A stretch of DNA of 64,000 nucleotides from Clostridium sp. AM58-1XD. Lineage in GTDB: Bacteria > Bacillota > Clostridia > Lachnospirales > Lachnospiraceae. Positions 63,554 through 64,000 of the stretch are shown piece after piece. Each line of letters starts with the position of its first letter. Within the stretch, counting starts at the first letter, position 1. The notes under the pieces were generated by a model that saw nothing but the letters and a program-made list of their open reading frames with translations, was not told where the DNA came from and ran no database searches. The DNA is taken from positions 1 to 64,000 of the forward strand of contig NZ_QSDR01000018.1 in the NCBI RefSeq assembly GCF_003464085.1, read 5' to 3'. The position numbers and the translations under genes are program-made.

Positions 63554-63683
63554 GAATGAAATACGTGAAATGGAACCTGCCCTTAAGGGGCAGGGTATGG
63601 CTTGGAAGGGAAATCCTGCCAAATACAGTGAAAAAATCCAGGTTCTGATTAAGGAGGGCGAACATGGCGGCGATTATTGTTGA
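63540..63683 (+). CDS. Small ORF 2 (47 aa) overlapping the ABC ATPase start
   Basis: ATG 63540 (or the next codon, ATG 63543) follows AAAAGGAGATTG and encodes a mixed-charge 47-residue peptide with MAWKGNPAKYSEKIQVLIKE. Its end overlaps the ATPase gene by 20 bases and contains that gene's RBS (AAGGAGG), so translation is probably coupled. No family recognised. Confidence 0.45.
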   Translation: MMKYENEIREMEPALKGQGMAWKGNPAKYSEKIQVLIKEGEHGGDYC

Positions 63684-64000
63684 AGATCTTGTGAAACAAT
63701 TTCAAAACGGCGTACGGGCATTAAACGGCCTTTCCCTGACGGTTCGGACCGGAGAAATTTTTTCCCTGCTGGGTCAGAATGGGGCGGGGAAATCAACGCT
63801 GATTAATACATTAACTACGTATCTTCGTCCAACTTCCGGAAACGTTAAGATGTTCGGAATGGATATTTGCAGGGAAGCGGCAGCCATTCGGCCCCAAATC
63901 GCCTGTGTGTCGCAAAAAATATCAATAGACACTTATTTATCTCTAATTGAAAACATGATGTTTCAAAGCAGGATTTATAAAATTCCTAAAGAGGAAGCAA
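63664..64000 (+). CDS. ABC transporter ATP-binding protein (3' truncated by window edge)
   Basis: The first 112 residues of a drug- or antibiotic-type ABC ATPase are present. IIVEDLVKQFQNGVRALNGL precedes Walker A GQNGAGKSTLINTLTTYL (about residues 37-54) and GMDICREAAAIRPQIACVSQ, the Q-loop region. The signature and Walker B lie outside the window. The CcmA/DrrA-like subfamily is likely, from the LRPTSGNVKMFG block. RBS AAGGAGG sits in small ORF 2. Confidence 0.9.
   Translation, partial: MAAIIVEDLVKQFQNGVRALNGLSLTVRTGEIFSLLGQNGAGKSTLINTLTTYLRPTSGNVKMFGMDICREAAAIRPQIACVSQKISIDTYLSLIENMMFQSRIYKIPKEEA

Overview
The window looks like a chromosomal segment of a gut-type Lachnospiraceae (Clostridium cluster XIVa) bacterium. 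The signs are Bacillota-type ribosome binding sites (AGGAGG) before nearly every gene, moderate G+C, lipoproteins with clear lipoboxes, a Spo0A-type DNA-binding protein, an IlvB with a Cys-rich insert, TAXI-type TRAP transporters, and many MATE, LysR and XRE proteins. No rRNA, CRISPR array, complete prophage or intact insertion sequence is visible.

Layout. (1) 0-2 kb: the end of a collagen-like surface protein, a pyocin-knob tail-fibre-like protein and tRNA-Arg(CCG). (2) 2-9 kb: housekeeping genes (membrane protein, queA, S4-type pseudouridine synthase, ligA, ferritin-like protein, metA), with a GC-rich array of hairpins at 4.1-4.36 kb that has a relative at 37.9 kb. (3) 9-10.4 kb: an accessory patch with an internally deleted YafQ-type toxin, a KptA RNA 2'-phosphotransferase and a decayed Hint-like remnant. 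(4) 10.6-18.6 kb: secreted Ntn-hydrolase, signal peptidase I, an alpha/beta hydrolase, ilvBH with a TetR gene, an XRE/S24-like regulator diverging from a receiverless Spo0A paralogue, and an acetyltransferase. (5) 18.6-25.8 kb: an XRE-cupin regulator diverging from a BMP-type nucleoside/purine ABC transporter, followed by an amidohydrolase/deaminase.

(6) 26-58 kb is a long catabolic and transport region for organic acids. It holds a split chromate transporter, a DapA-family aldolase with a YhcH-type protein, a PrpR-like sigma-54 activator, and an RraA-family aldolase with a TAXI-TRAP transporter. It continues with a lactonase, a DUF6282 amidohydrolase-like protein, a second TAXI-TRAP system, two 2-hydroxycarboxylate (CitS-type) transporters, an esterase, an MBL hydrolase, citX and citC, a second RraA-family protein and an aconitase, with three LysR regulators between them. 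Two sigma-54 promoter matches (27342 and 31051) flank the sigma-54 activator and probably form its regulon. The enzyme set suggests import and breakdown of lactone- or ester-linked hydroxy di/tricarboxylates, but the substrate cannot be read from sequence. (7) 58-64 kb: MBL protein, MATE and MarR in one operon, an LtaS-like membrane sulfatase-fold enzyme, two small ORFs and the start of an ABC ATPase.

Thirteen otherwise intact genes are broken by about sixteen single-base indels, mostly deletions in short homopolymer runs. Fourteen of these lie between 26.7 and 58.1 kb. They look more like sequence or assembly errors than ancient decay, but the clustering is worth checking. Coordinates given for these genes span the restored reading frames.
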